64,000 bases of DNA. Source: Streptomyces parvus (GTDB lineage: Bacteria > Actinomycetota > Actinomycetes > Streptomycetales > Streptomycetaceae). The notes under the pieces were generated by a model. It saw only the letters and a list, made by a program, of their open reading frames with translations, had not been told where the DNA came from and searched no databases. Each line of letters starts with the position of its first letter. Positions within the stretch are counted from its first letter, which is position 1. Of this stretch, positions 48,232 through 56,271 are shown one piece after another. The stretch covers positions 1 to 64,000 of the forward strand of contig NZ_BMRY01000008.1 in the NCBI RefSeq assembly GCF_014648875.1, given 5' to 3'. The translations under genes were made by a program, and so were the position numbers.

Positions 48232-49619
48232 CGATCACCACCGGCACCACCGGCACTCCCGCGCCGCCCGCCGTCCGGCCGTACGAGAGTTACGTCTACG
48301 CCTATCCGCACAAGACGGCCTACCGTCCGCTGGCGGACCGCCCCGCCCTGCGGTCGCTCTGGGCGGCGGATCCGAAGGACGCGCTCTCCCTCTACCTCCA
48401 CATACCGTTCTGCGAGGTCCGCTGCGGCTTCTGCAATCTCTTCACCCGGATCGGCGCGCCCGAGGAGCTGACGACGCGCTATCTGGACGCGCTGGACCGA
48501 CAGGCCCTGGCGGTGCGGGAAGCCCTGGGTGACGAGGAACCGGTGCGGTTCGCGGCGGCGGCGTTCGGCGGCGGGACGCCGACCTTCCTGACGGCGGGCG
48601 AGCTGGAGCGGCTCTGCGACATCGCCGAGAAGCGGATGGGCGCCGACCTGAGCGCGGTCCCGCTCTCCGTGGAGACCTCGCCCTCCACCGCCACCGCCGA
48701 CCGGCTGGCGGTGCTCGCCGGCCGGGGCACGACGAGGGTGAGCATCGGCGTGCAGAGCTTCGTGGACGAGGAGGCCCGGGCGGCCGTCCGTCCGCAGCGC
48801 CGCGCCGACGTGGAAGCGGCGCTCGGCCGGATCCGGGACGCCCGGATCCCGGTGCTGAACATCGACCTGATCTACGGCATCGACGGGCAGACCGAGCGCA
48901 GCTGGCTCGCCTCGCTCGACGCGGCGCTGGCCTGGCGGCCGGAGGAGCTGTACCTCTATCCGCTGTACGTGCGCCCGCTCACCGGCCTGCACCGCCTGGG
49001 TGCGGCGGCCGACGCCGAGGCGCAGGCCCTGGAGGACGCCGCCTGGGACGACCAGCGGCTGCGGCTGTACGCGGTGGGGCGGGACCATCTGCTGGCCCAC
49101 GGCTACGAACAGGTGTCGATGCGGATGTTCCGGCGGACCGATGCCCTACGTGAGCAGGAGGGCCCGGAGGACTACGCCTGCCAGACCGACGGCATGATCG
49201 GCCTCGGCTGCGGTGCCCGTTCGTACACCTCCGCACTGCACTACTCCTTCGACTACGCGGTGGACATGCGGGAGATCCGGTCGATCATCGACCGTTTCAC
49301 CGCCACAGAGGACTTCTCCCGGGCCGAGGTCGGCCGGTACGTCGACGTGGACGAGGCACGTCGGCGGCACCTGTTGCAGTCGCTGCTCCAGGCGGCGGGG
49401 CTGCCGGTGGCGGAGTACCGGGCCCGGTTCGGTACGGACCCGGGCGCGGACTTCCCGGCCGAGCTGGCGGAGTTCGCGGCCCGGGGCTGGCTCGACGCGT
49501 CGGCGCCGGACGGTCTCCTGCGACTGTCCCCGTCGGGTCTCGCCCACTCCGACGCGCTGGGTCCCGCCCTGTTCTCCCCCGGGGTGCGGGCGGCGATGGC
49601 CGCGTACGAGAGGAAGTGA
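48228..49619 (+). CDS. STM4012-family radical SAM protein (HemN-like)
   Basis: The 463-residue protein has the radical SAM cluster motif CEVRCGFCN (Cys62, Cys66, Cys69). A HemN/HemW-like body follows (FGGGTPTFLTAGELERLC, SVETSPSTATADRLAVL, RVSIGVQSFVDEEARAAVRPQ, NIDLIYGIDGQTERSWLASLDAAL) and a C-terminal HemN-type winged region (GLGCGARSYTSALHYSFDY). It should reductively cleave S-adenosylmethionine to start a radical reaction. It is distinct from HemW because the operon is the STM4011-4015 type. Its start overlaps STM4013. Confidence 0.92.
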   Translation: MTITTGTTGTPAPPAVRPYESYVYAYPHKTAYRPLADRPALRSLWAADPKDALSLYLHIPFCEVRCGFCNLFTRIGAPEELTTRYLDALDRQALAVREALGDEEPVRFAAAAFGGGTPTFLTAGELERLCDIAEKRMGADLSAVPLSVETSPSTATADRLAVLAGRGTTRVSIGVQSFVDEEARAAVRPQRRADVEAALGRIRDARIPVLNIDLIYGIDGQTERSWLASLDAALAWRPEELYLYPLYVRPLTGLHRLGAAADAEAQALEDAAWDDQRLRLYAVGRDHLLAHGYEQVSMRMFRRTDALREQEGPEDYACQTDGMIGLGCGARSYTSALHYSFDYAVDMREIRSIIDRFTATEDFSRAEVGRYVDVDEARRRHLLQSLLQAAGLPVAEYRARFGTDPGADFPAELAEFAARGWLDASAPDGLLRLSPSGLAHSDALGPALFSPGVRAAMAAYERK

Positions 49620-49626
49620 CCGGGCC

Positions 49627-50544
49627 GTGGACCTGACGATTCTCTACCGGGGGCCGCTCGCCTCCTGCGACTACGACTGCCCCTACTGCCCGTTCGCCAA
49701 GCGGCGGGACAGCCGCGCGCAGCTGACGGCGGACCGGGAGGCGCTGGAGCGGTTCACCGGCTGGGCGGCGGAGCAGACGGACGACCGGCTGTCGGTGCTG
49801 TTCACGCCGTGGGGCGAGGGGCTGGTGCGCTCCTGGTACCGGCGGGCGCTGACCGAGCTGTCGCGGCTGCCGCACATCCAGCGGGTCGCGATCCAGACGA
49901 ACCTCAGCGGCCGCACCGACTGGCTGGCGGACGCCGATCCGGAGCGGATCGCGCTCTGGTGCACGTATCACCCGGGACAGACCCCGTACGACCGGTTTCT
50001 GGGCAAATGCCGGGAATTGTCGGCGAAGGGCATCCGCTACAGCGTGGGGGTGGTCGGGTTCGACGAGCATCTCCACGAGGCGCGGCGGCTGCGGGCGGAG
50101 CTGCCGGAGGCGGTCTATCTCTGGGTGAACGCCGCCGAGGGGCACACGTACACCGACGAGGAGGCGGCGCGGTGGACGGAGCTGGATCCGCTGTTCCCCT
50201 ACAGCCGTGATCCGCACCGCTCGGCGGGGCTGCCCTGCCGGACGGGCGAGTCGGTGATCTCGGTGGACGGGGACGGCACGGTGCGGCGCTGCCACTTCGT
50301 CAAGGCGGAGCTGGGCAGTCTCTACGACGGCAGCTACCGCCGGGCGCTCGGCCCGCGGGCGTGTCCGCTGGCCGTGTGTGACTGCCACATCGGCTATGTC
50401 CATCTGGAGTCGCTGCCGCTGTACGACGTGTTCGCCGGCGGTGTCCTGGAGCGGATACCGGCGGCGTACGGCACGGGCACGCCGCCGGACGGGCTCGTCG
50501 TGCCGAACCCGTCCCGGCGTGCGCTGCCTCTGCTGGAGCCCTGA
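49627..50544 (+). CDS. STM4011-family radical SAM protein
   Basis: The 305-residue protein has CDYDCPYCPFAK as the cluster motif (Cys14, Cys18, Cys21) close to its N-terminus, a partial SAM barrel (SVLFTPWGEGLVRSWY, RVAIQTNLSGRTDWL, IRYSVGVVGFDEH) and further cysteines near the end (LPCRTGESVISVDGDGTVRRCHFVKAE, ACPLAVCDCHIGY), which suggest an auxiliary cluster of SPASM type. GTG at 49627 is seven bases after the STM4012 stop. It is the last gene of the operon. Confidence 0.92.
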   Translation: MDLTILYRGPLASCDYDCPYCPFAKRRDSRAQLTADREALERFTGWAAEQTDDRLSVLFTPWGEGLVRSWYRRALTELSRLPHIQRVAIQTNLSGRTDWLADADPERIALWCTYHPGQTPYDRFLGKCRELSAKGIRYSVGVVGFDEHLHEARRLRAELPEAVYLWVNAAEGHTYTDEEAARWTELDPLFPYSRDPHRSAGLPCRTGESVISVDGDGTVRRCHFVKAELGSLYDGSYRRALGPRACPLAVCDCHIGYVHLESLPLYDVFAGGVLERIPAAYGTGTPPDGLVVPNPSRRALPLLEP

Positions 50545-50564
50545 GGAGCCTGCCGAAGCTCCCG

Positions 50565-51404
50565 CTACAGCGGCAGCAGGTCCGGGCGCTTGGCCTCGAC
50601 GTGGTCGCCGGAGGACTCGCCGCGCAGCCGTCGGCCGATCCAGGGCACCAGGTACTCGCGGGCCCACTGGATGTTGTCGCGCCGCTCGTCGAAGGGGCTG
50701 CGCTGGGCCTGCGGCGGCCAGGGCTGGTCGGGGTCGGCGGGCACGTCGTGGCCGAGGACCTGGGCGGCGCGGAGCGCGACGCGGGTGTGGCCCTCGGGCG
50801 ACAGGTGCAGCCGGTCGGCGTCCCACGCCCGGCGGTCCTGGACGGAGCGCAGCGACCACAGGTCCAGCACGGGGCACTGGTAGCGGTCGGCGATGGCCCG
50901 CAGATGCACGTTGTACGTGGCGATCTTGCCGCGCATGTGGCGCAGCACCGGAACGCCCCGGGTGTCGAAGCCGGTGGTGACCATGACCGTGCCGACGGCG
51001 TTGCTCAGGTCGGCGACGGCTCGCTCGAAGCGCTCGGCGAGATCGTCGGGGTCGGTGCCGGGCCGGATGATGTCGTTGCCGCCCGCGCAGAAGCTGACCA
51101 GGTCAGGGGCCAGTTCCTTGGCGCGCGGCACCTGTTCCTCGACGATCTGGTCGAGGAGACGTCCTCGTACGGCGAGATTGGCGTAGCGGAAGTCCCCGTG
51201 CGGGGAGTCCTCGTGCGGGGCGTCCTCGGAGCCGGCCGGGTCGGGGGCCGGGAGCCGGTCGGCGAGGAGCACCGCGAAGCGGTCCGCCCAGCCTACGAAG
51301 GTCCCGTCGGGGCCGGGGTCGCCGACGCCCTCGGTGAAACTGTCGCCGATCGCCGCGTACGACCCGATGGTGTGCTGCTGGTTGTTTCTCGAATCGTCTG
51401 CCAC
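50565..51404 (-). CDS. SGNH/GDSL-family hydrolase
   Basis: The 279-residue protein has the SGNH blocks SYAAIGDSFTEGVGD (block I Ser), GR in AVRGRLLDQ (block II), CAGGNDI (block III Asn) and DADRLHLSPEGH (block V Asp-His). No signal peptide is evident, so the substrate is probably cytoplasmic or unusual. Esterase or lipase activity is expected. It converges with the STM4011 gene over 20 bases. A C-terminal basic extension (VPWIGRRLRGESSGDHVEAKRPD) is not part of the core. Confidence 0.9.
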   Translation of the reverse strand: MADDSRNNQQHTIGSYAAIGDSFTEGVGDPGPDGTFVGWADRFAVLLADRLPAPDPAGSEDAPHEDSPHGDFRYANLAVRGRLLDQIVEEQVPRAKELAPDLVSFCAGGNDIIRPGTDPDDLAERFERAVADLSNAVGTVMVTTGFDTRGVPVLRHMRGKIATYNVHLRAIADRYQCPVLDLWSLRSVQDRRAWDADRLHLSPEGHTRVALRAAQVLGHDVPADPDQPWPPQAQRSPFDERRDNIQWAREYLVPWIGRRLRGESSGDHVEAKRPDLLPL

Positions 51405-51566
51405 AAGGACTTATCCTGCATCGTCCGATGTGACCTACGCGACCGTAATACGGGGTTGACGGGTGGTGAGATAGACCACCCGGTCAGTTTTTGGTAAACC
51501 CGGAATAAAGCGAGGGGCGGTACGCCGCCGCGCACCGCCCCTCGGACACTTCTCGTCGCCGCTCGG

Positions 51567-52514
51567 TCAGAGGGAGACGCCGTGCTGACGCAGGTAGGCG
51601 ATCGGGTCGACGTCCGAGCCGTAGCTCGGGCCGGTGCGGACCTCGAAGTGCAGGTGCGGGCCGGTGGAGTTGCCGGTGGAGCCGGAGAGGCCGATCTGCT
51701 GGCCGCCGGTGACGGTCTGGCCGACCGAGACGTTCAGCGCGGACTGGTGGGCGTACTGGGAGTACATGCCGTCCTCGTGCTTGATGACGACCTCGTTGCC
51801 GTACGCGCCGCTGTTGCCGGCCGAGACCACGGTGCCCGGACCGATGGCGAGGACGGGGGTGCCGGAGGCGGCCTGGAAGTCCGAGCCGGTGTGGTAGCCG
51901 CTGGACCAGCTGGCGCCGGAAGCCCGGTACTGCGTGGTGACGTTGGCGTTGGCCAGCGGGGCGGACCAGCCGGAGCCGGTGGCCTCGGAGGTACCGGTCT
52001 GCGCCGAGGCGCCGGAGCCCTCGGAGTCGTCGGCGGAGATGGTGTCGCCCTTCGGGGCCTCTTCCTTCGGCGCGGCCTTCGGGGCCGGTTCCGCCTTCTT
52101 CGGGGCGGCCTTGGGAGCGGCGGACTTCTCGGCCGGGGCGGAGCCCTTGGCGCCGAGGGTCAGCTTCATGCCCGGGTGGATCAGGCTGGGGTTGTCGCCG
52201 ACGGTGGAGCGGTTGTCCTGGTAGAGCTTCTCCCACCCGCCCTTGAGCTGGTGCTCGGCGGCGATCTTCGACAGGTAGTCGCCGGCGACGACGGCGTACG
52301 TCTTCGGGGCGGCCTTCGACGCGGCGGGGGCGGCGGCAGGAGCGGTGTGCGCGGCGGCGACCGAGGCGGCGGCCGGGGCGGCCTGGTCCGCGGCGTTCGC
52401 GACGGTGGCGCCGATGAGCGGGAGGGCGAGTGCGGCGCCACCGGTCCCCGCGGCGAGGACGCCGCGGGAGATCGGGCCGGACTTCGGACGACGGTGCTTA
52501 CCCGTTGCGGGCAT
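51567..52514 (-). CDS. LysM and M23 peptidase domain cell-wall protein
   Basis: The 315-residue exported protein has a signal region (residues about 1-40), a LysM domain (YAVVAGDYLSKIAAEHQLKGGWEKLYQDN), an Ala/Lys/Pro linker, and a C-terminal M23 peptidase (SGYHTGSDFQAASGTPVLAIGPGTVVSAGN, and HLHFEVRTG with zinc-binding His). It probably cleaves peptidoglycan cross-links during growth or spore germination. ATG at 52514 follows GAGAGGAAC. The c-di-AMP riboswitch upstream is typical of Streptomyces wall hydrolases. The zinc ligands H and D in HTGSD and HLH are present. Confidence 0.93.
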   Translation of the reverse strand: MPATGKHRRPKSGPISRGVLAAGTGGAALALPLIGATVANAADQAAPAAASVAAAHTAPAAAPAASKAAPKTYAVVAGDYLSKIAAEHQLKGGWEKLYQDNRSTVGDNPSLIHPGMKLTLGAKGSAPAEKSAAPKAAPKKAEPAPKAAPKEEAPKGDTISADDSEGSGASAQTGTSEATGSGWSAPLANANVTTQYRASGASWSSGYHTGSDFQAASGTPVLAIGPGTVVSAGNSGAYGNEVVIKHEDGMYSQYAHQSALNVSVGQTVTGGQQIGLSGSTGNSTGPHLHFEVRTGPSYGSDVDPIAYLRQHGVSL

Positions 52515-52530
52515 GGGGAAGTTCCTCTCC

Positions 52531-52703
52531 GGCGCCTGCGAGGTGAGCTGTCGGGTTCGGGCTGGAGATGCCCGGTCGCGTTGCGGCGACTTCACCCCTA
52601 GCCGGTCCGGATCACTCCGGATCGGCGGCTTACCTGGTTCCCCCGCTCCTGCCACACGTGAGTGGGTGGGTGCGAATTCCGGGCGGCGGCAGGATTAGGC
52701 GAT
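52531..52703 (-). ncRNA. c-di-AMP riboswitch (ydaO/yuaA type) upstream of the LysM/M23 gene
   Basis: On the minus strand the 5' leader holds the conserved ydaO-type blocks, read from memory of the family. GGATCGCCTAATCCTGCCGC is at the 5' side. GGGGGAACCAGGTAAGCCGC, GGGGTGAAG, and CATCTCCAGCCCGAACCCGA with CAGCTCACC follow, ending near the coding start. In Streptomyces this RNA switches off wall-hydrolase genes when c-di-AMP binds. Exact ends are approximate; a covariance-model search would fix them. Confidence 0.82.
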
Positions 52704-53123
52704 CCGTCCGGATTGACGGTGACCGTAAACCGGTCAGGACGGGCGGAACAAGCCATCGGTTGCCCGGCGGAATCATCGATTCGATATCGCTCCGGATTTC
52801 CCGTCACACTCCGTGGATTACGGATCTTGAATTTCCGTACGGGCAACGGGAATGCCCGACGGGGCGCTCACCACGGACCGTCACGGATATGATCCCGCTC
52901 ACCCCCGAAATCTCATCTCCCCCATTAGCGGGGCATGTTCTGCGAAATGCACCAATACGGACATGCTGCGGACGGCGCCCCTGACGCCGGGTCAGCCCGG
53001 CTCGCCCGGCGCCCGCCCCCGGGGGAGGGAACCGTGATGATTTTCCGTCGAATCGATGTCGTATCGTCACGGGAGCGCCCTCGCCGGAGAGCCGCGCCGA
53101 CGCCCGAGAACCGAGGAGTCCCC
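52704..53123. other. Divergent promoter region between the LysM/M23 and phosphatase genes
   Basis: About 420 bases without a protein gene. The left end is the start of the riboswitch leader transcript. A TATGAT at 52888-52893 could be a -10 for the plus-strand gene, but no convincing -35 is visible. The region is less GC-rich than its surroundings. Confidence 0.4.
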
Positions 53124-53936
53124 GTGACGCAGCAGGTGCCGCAGATCCCGCCGACAGAGACCGTGCTGACCGGAGTCCGCAACTTCCGCGACGTGGGTGG
53201 GCTCCCCACCGCGGACGGTCGCCGCACCGCCTTCGGCCGGCTCTACCGCAGCGGCCATCTGGCGCACGCCACCGCCGAGGACGCCGCCTTCCTCGGCGGT
53301 CTCGGACTGCACACGATCTTCGACTTCCGCCACTCCGCCGATCACCGGCTCGACGGGTACGACATCGAGCTGGCCGGTGTCCGCAATGTCAGCATTCCGC
53401 TCTCGGACCCGGCCGACGGCGCGGAGTTCTGGCGGCTGGTGAGCAGCGGGAACATCGAGCAGCTGCGCTCGGTCCTCGCGGGCGGCAAGGGCGTCGACCG
53501 CATGATCCGGATGTACCGCGCGACGATCGAGGACCGCACCGCCGAGCACAGCCGGGTCCTGCACGCCCTGGCCGAGGACAGCGTCCCGGCCCTGATGCAC
53601 TGCGCGGCGGGCAAGGACCGGGCCGGTCTCTCGATCGCGGTCGCCCTGCTCGCGGTCGGTGTCGTACCGGAGGCGATCGAGGAGGACTACCTCAAGTCCA
53701 ACGACCTCCACCGCCGGTACCAGGTGAAGCGCTCGGACCCGTCCGGGGCAGGCATGTCGGCCGAGGTGACGGAACTGCTGGACCCGCTGTTCGGGGCGCG
53801 GCCCGTCTATCTCGCGGCGGCCTTCGCGGCCATCGAGGAGAACTGGGGAACGACCGACCGCTATCTGTCCGAGGGGCTGAAGATCTCCCCCGAGACCCGG
53901 GAGCGGCTGCGCGAGCGGCTGCTCGACGAGGGCTGA
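53124..53936 (+). CDS. Tyrosine-protein phosphatase (Tyr/Ser phosphatase family)
   Basis: The 270-residue protein fits the tyrosine phosphatase family with NFRDVGGLPTADGRRTAFGRLYRSGHLAH near the N-terminus, FDFRHSADHRLDG, and the catalytic loop HCAAGKDRAG with Cys160 and the CX5R arginine. These enzymes dephosphorylate proteins or phosphoinositides. GTG at 53124 is selected because GAGGAG lies six bases before. It stands as a single plus-strand gene. The target is unknown. Confidence 0.92.
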   Translation: MTQQVPQIPPTETVLTGVRNFRDVGGLPTADGRRTAFGRLYRSGHLAHATAEDAAFLGGLGLHTIFDFRHSADHRLDGYDIELAGVRNVSIPLSDPADGAEFWRLVSSGNIEQLRSVLAGGKGVDRMIRMYRATIEDRTAEHSRVLHALAEDSVPALMHCAAGKDRAGLSIAVALLAVGVVPEAIEEDYLKSNDLHRRYQVKRSDPSGAGMSAEVTELLDPLFGARPVYLAAAFAAIEENWGTTDRYLSEGLKISPETRERLRERLLDEG

Positions 53937-53960
53937 CCCCTACGGCGAAGGCGCGCGCCG

Positions 53961-54134
53961 TCACTTGCTCCCGGCCACCACGAAGAGCAGGTAGAGGAAG
54001 GCCGCGATGACGTGGCCCGCCACCAGGTAGGCGAAGAGCCGGATGATGACGCCGCGCGGCATCCGCTTCTCCTGCGGGTCCTCGTCCGGGCGGCGCCCGG
54101 GGCCCAGCGGGTCGTAGTGTTCGGAATCGGACAT
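53961..54134 (-). CDS. DUF6126-type small membrane protein
   Basis: The 57-residue protein has an acidic N-terminal half (SEHYDPLGPGRRPDEDPQEKRMPRG) and one C-terminal membrane helix (VIIRLFAYLVAGHVIAAFLYLLFVV). It resembles the DUF6126 family, which is found next to XRE-cupin regulators in Streptomyces. It lies 64 bases after the stop of that regulator on the same strand. Function unknown. Confidence 0.8.
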   Translation of the reverse strand: MSDSEHYDPLGPGRRPDEDPQEKRMPRGVIIRLFAYLVAGHVIAAFLYLLFVVAGSK

Positions 54135-54198
54135 GACGGTCCTCTCTGTCGGCCTCGCGGCCGGTGGAGTGAAGGGTGGGGCGGGCGGGAACAGCCCG

Positions 54199-54807
54199 TC
54201 AGCGCGGGTGCAGTCCGCTGCCGAGGCAGAACTCGGCGGCGGGACTCTGCAGCAGGGAGTGGACGAAGAGCAGCTCCGCGCCACAGCGGCCGACGGCCGC
54301 GATCCGGTGCGGGGTGAGCGAGTCGAAGTGGGCACTGTCGCCGGGTTCGAGGTCATGGACGGTGTCGCCGAGCCCGACCCGCAGCCGGCCCTCCAGGACG
54401 TACAGCCACTCCTCGCCGGGGTGGACCCGGACCAGGTCGTCCTGGGCGCCGTAAGGGACACGCACCCGCAGCGCCTGCATCGCGCGGCCGGAACCGCCCG
54501 CCCGCCGGTACATCCAGCCGTCCGCCTCCGCCCCCTCGAAGCCGCCGCCGCGGATGATCGCGTCCCGTTCGGGCGGCTGCTCTCCGAGCAGCTCGGAGAC
54601 CGTCGTACCGTAGATGCGGGCGAGTCCCAGCAGCATCGGCAGCGAGGGCTGCCTGCGGCCGGTCTCCAGCCGGGAGAGATGGGCCGGGGAGAGTCCGGCG
54701 CGCTGGGCCGCGGTCTCCAGGGTGAGACCGCGGGAACGGCGCAGATCGCGCAGTCGGGGAGCGACGCCGGGGAGCTCGTCCGGCACCCCTTCGTCCGGAG
54801 GGTTCAT
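54199..54807 (-). CDS. XRE-family regulator with cupin domain
   Basis: The 202-residue protein has an XRE helix-turn-helix (LRDLRRSRGLTLETAAQRAGLSPAHLSRLETGRRQPSLPMLLGLARIYGTTVSELL, residues about 18-72) and a C-terminal cupin (VHPGEEWLYVLEGRLRVGLGDTVHDLEPGDSAHFDSLTPHRI) that probably binds a small metabolite. Two adjacent palindromes lie just upstream, consistent with autorepression. It is adjacent to the hopanoid cluster, and I recall a similar regulator at this position in S. coelicolor; a link is inference. Confidence 0.9.
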   Translation of the reverse strand: MNPPDEGVPDELPGVAPRLRDLRRSRGLTLETAAQRAGLSPAHLSRLETGRRQPSLPMLLGLARIYGTTVSELLGEQPPERDAIIRGGGFEGAEADGWMYRRAGGSGRAMQALRVRVPYGAQDDLVRVHPGEEWLYVLEGRLRVGLGDTVHDLEPGDSAHFDSLTPHRIAAVGRCGAELLFVHSLLQSPAAEFCLGSGLHPR

Positions 54808-54827
54808 GCCTCTATTGGGCCAGGACC

Positions 54828-54862
54828 TTTCCTCTGAGGCAAATAACTTGCCTCAGAGGCAA
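54828..54862 (-). promoter_or_regulatory. Paired palindromic operators before the XRE-cupin gene
   Basis: TTTCCTCTGAGGCAA (54828-54842, one mismatch) and TTGCCTCAGAGGCAA (54848-54862, perfect) are 15-base palindromes with centres exactly 20 bases apart. They also form a 12-base inverted repeat CCTCTGAGGCAA/TTGCCTCAGAGG around ATAAC. They lie 21 bases before the XRE-cupin start. Confidence 0.82.
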
Positions 54863-54873
54863 ACGCCGCCGGG

Positions 54874-56271
54874 TCAGCGATGGGCCACGGCCTGCCTGAC
54901 CAGCGTCCGGCCGAAGTCCCACATCAGCCCGCCGCCGCTGTGCGCGTCCTCCATGACGGAGGTGAACGCCTCGACGAACCGGTCCGCCTCCTCGTCCCCG
55001 ATGACCAGCGGCGGGATCAGCTTGATCACCTCCAGATGGTCGCCGGAGACCTGGGTGAGGATCCGGTGCCTCTGGAGCAGCGGCACGACGACCATCTGGG
55101 CGAAGAGTCCCTTGCGGGCCGCCTGGAGCATGGTCCAGCGGCTGCGGAGCTTCAGCGAGGAGGGCCGGCCGAACTCGATGCCGATCATCAGCCCGCGCCC
55201 GCGCACCTCGTGCAGCAGCTCGTAGCGGTCCACCAGGGCGGCCAGCCGCTCACGCAGCAGATCACCGGTGCGCCGGGCGTTCGCGACGATCTCCTCGTCC
55301 TCCATGACCGTCAGGACGGCGAGCCCGGCCGCCATCGCCTGGGCGTTGGAGCCGAAGCTCGCGGAGTGGACGAGGACCCGGTCCATCGAGGAGTAGACCT
55401 TGCGGAAGATCCAGTCCTTGCCGAGGGTCGCGCCGACCGGCACATAGCCGCCGGAGAGGGCCTTGGCCACGCACACGAGGTCGGGCTCGACCCCCTCCTC
55501 GTGCTGGTAGGCGTAGAAGTCCCCGGTACGCCCGAGGCCCGTCTGGACCTCGTCGGCGATCAGAAGCGCCTTGTGCCGGTGCAGCAGCTCCTGGGCCTCG
55601 CGCAGATAGCCGGGCGGCGCGGGGTGCACACCCTTGCCCTGGATCGGCTCGACGACCAGGGCCGCGACGTCGCCCCGCTTCAGCTCGCGGCGCAGCGCGT
55701 CGAGGTCGCCGAGCGGGACGGCCGTGTCGGGCAGGAGCGGGGCGAAGCCGTCGCGGAAGCCGCTCTCCCCGTTGACGGACAGCGAGCCCGTGGTGAGCCC
55801 GTGGAAGGCGTGGTCGCAGTAGAGGACTCTGGGCCTCCCGGTGGCGTACCGGGCGAATTTCAGTGCCGTCTCGACCGCTTCGGTGCCGCTGTTGCCGAAG
55901 AAGACGCGGTCCAGGTGCGGGCTGTGGGCCAGCAGCTTCTCGGCGAGCAGTCCGGGAAGCGGCTGGCAGTCGAAGCGGGTGAGGTCGGCGAGCCGGGCGT
56001 CGAGCACGTCGTGCAGGGCCTTGCGGACGACCGGGTGGTGCCGGCCGATCCCCATGACGCCGAACCCGGCGAGCATGTCGAGGTAGTCGTTGCCCTCGGC
56101 GTCCCAGAAGTACGCGCCCTCGGCCCGCTCGTAGACCTTGTCGAAGCCGATGGTGTGCAGCATGCGCGGCAGCTGGTGGTTCAGGTGGCGCGCGTGAAGC
56201 TCGTACCGTTCGGCCCCGCGTTCGGCCAGGAGCCGTCCGAGGTCGAAGCCGCCCGGCCCGCCGTCCGTCAC
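54874..56271 (-). CDS. hpnO: Hopanoid side-chain aminotransferase-like protein (HpnO type)
   Basis: The 465-residue PLP-dependent class III aminotransferase has FFGNSGTEAVETALKFARYATGRP, LVVEPIQGKGVHPAPPGYL, LLIADEVQTGLGRTG and the PLP lysine in CVAKALSGGYVPVGA. In hopanoid clusters such a protein aminates the C35 of the side chain to give aminobacteriohopanetriol. GTG at 56271 overlaps the HpnH stop by four bases; the longer frame to 57156 runs through hpnH and is rejected. It is the last gene of the cluster before the XRE regulator. Confidence 0.85.
   Translation of the reverse strand: MTDGGPGGFDLGRLLAERGAERYELHARHLNHQLPRMLHTIGFDKVYERAEGAYFWDAEGNDYLDMLAGFGVMGIGRHHPVVRKALHDVLDARLADLTRFDCQPLPGLLAEKLLAHSPHLDRVFFGNSGTEAVETALKFARYATGRPRVLYCDHAFHGLTTGSLSVNGESGFRDGFAPLLPDTAVPLGDLDALRRELKRGDVAALVVEPIQGKGVHPAPPGYLREAQELLHRHKALLIADEVQTGLGRTGDFYAYQHEEGVEPDLVCVAKALSGGYVPVGATLGKDWIFRKVYSSMDRVLVHSASFGSNAQAMAAGLAVLTVMEDEEIVANARRTGDLLRERLAALVDRYELLHEVRGRGLMIGIEFGRPSSLKLRSRWTMLQAARKGLFAQMVVVPLLQRHRILTQVSGDHLEVIKLIPPLVIGDEEADRFVEAFTSVMEDAHSGGGLMWDFGRTLVRQAVAHR

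Noticed and set aside
48228..49619. HemW/HemN coproporphyrinogen oxidase
   Set aside because: Although the body is HemN-like, the gene is embedded in the STM4011-4015 operon with no haem genes, and the family assignment STM4012 fits the context.
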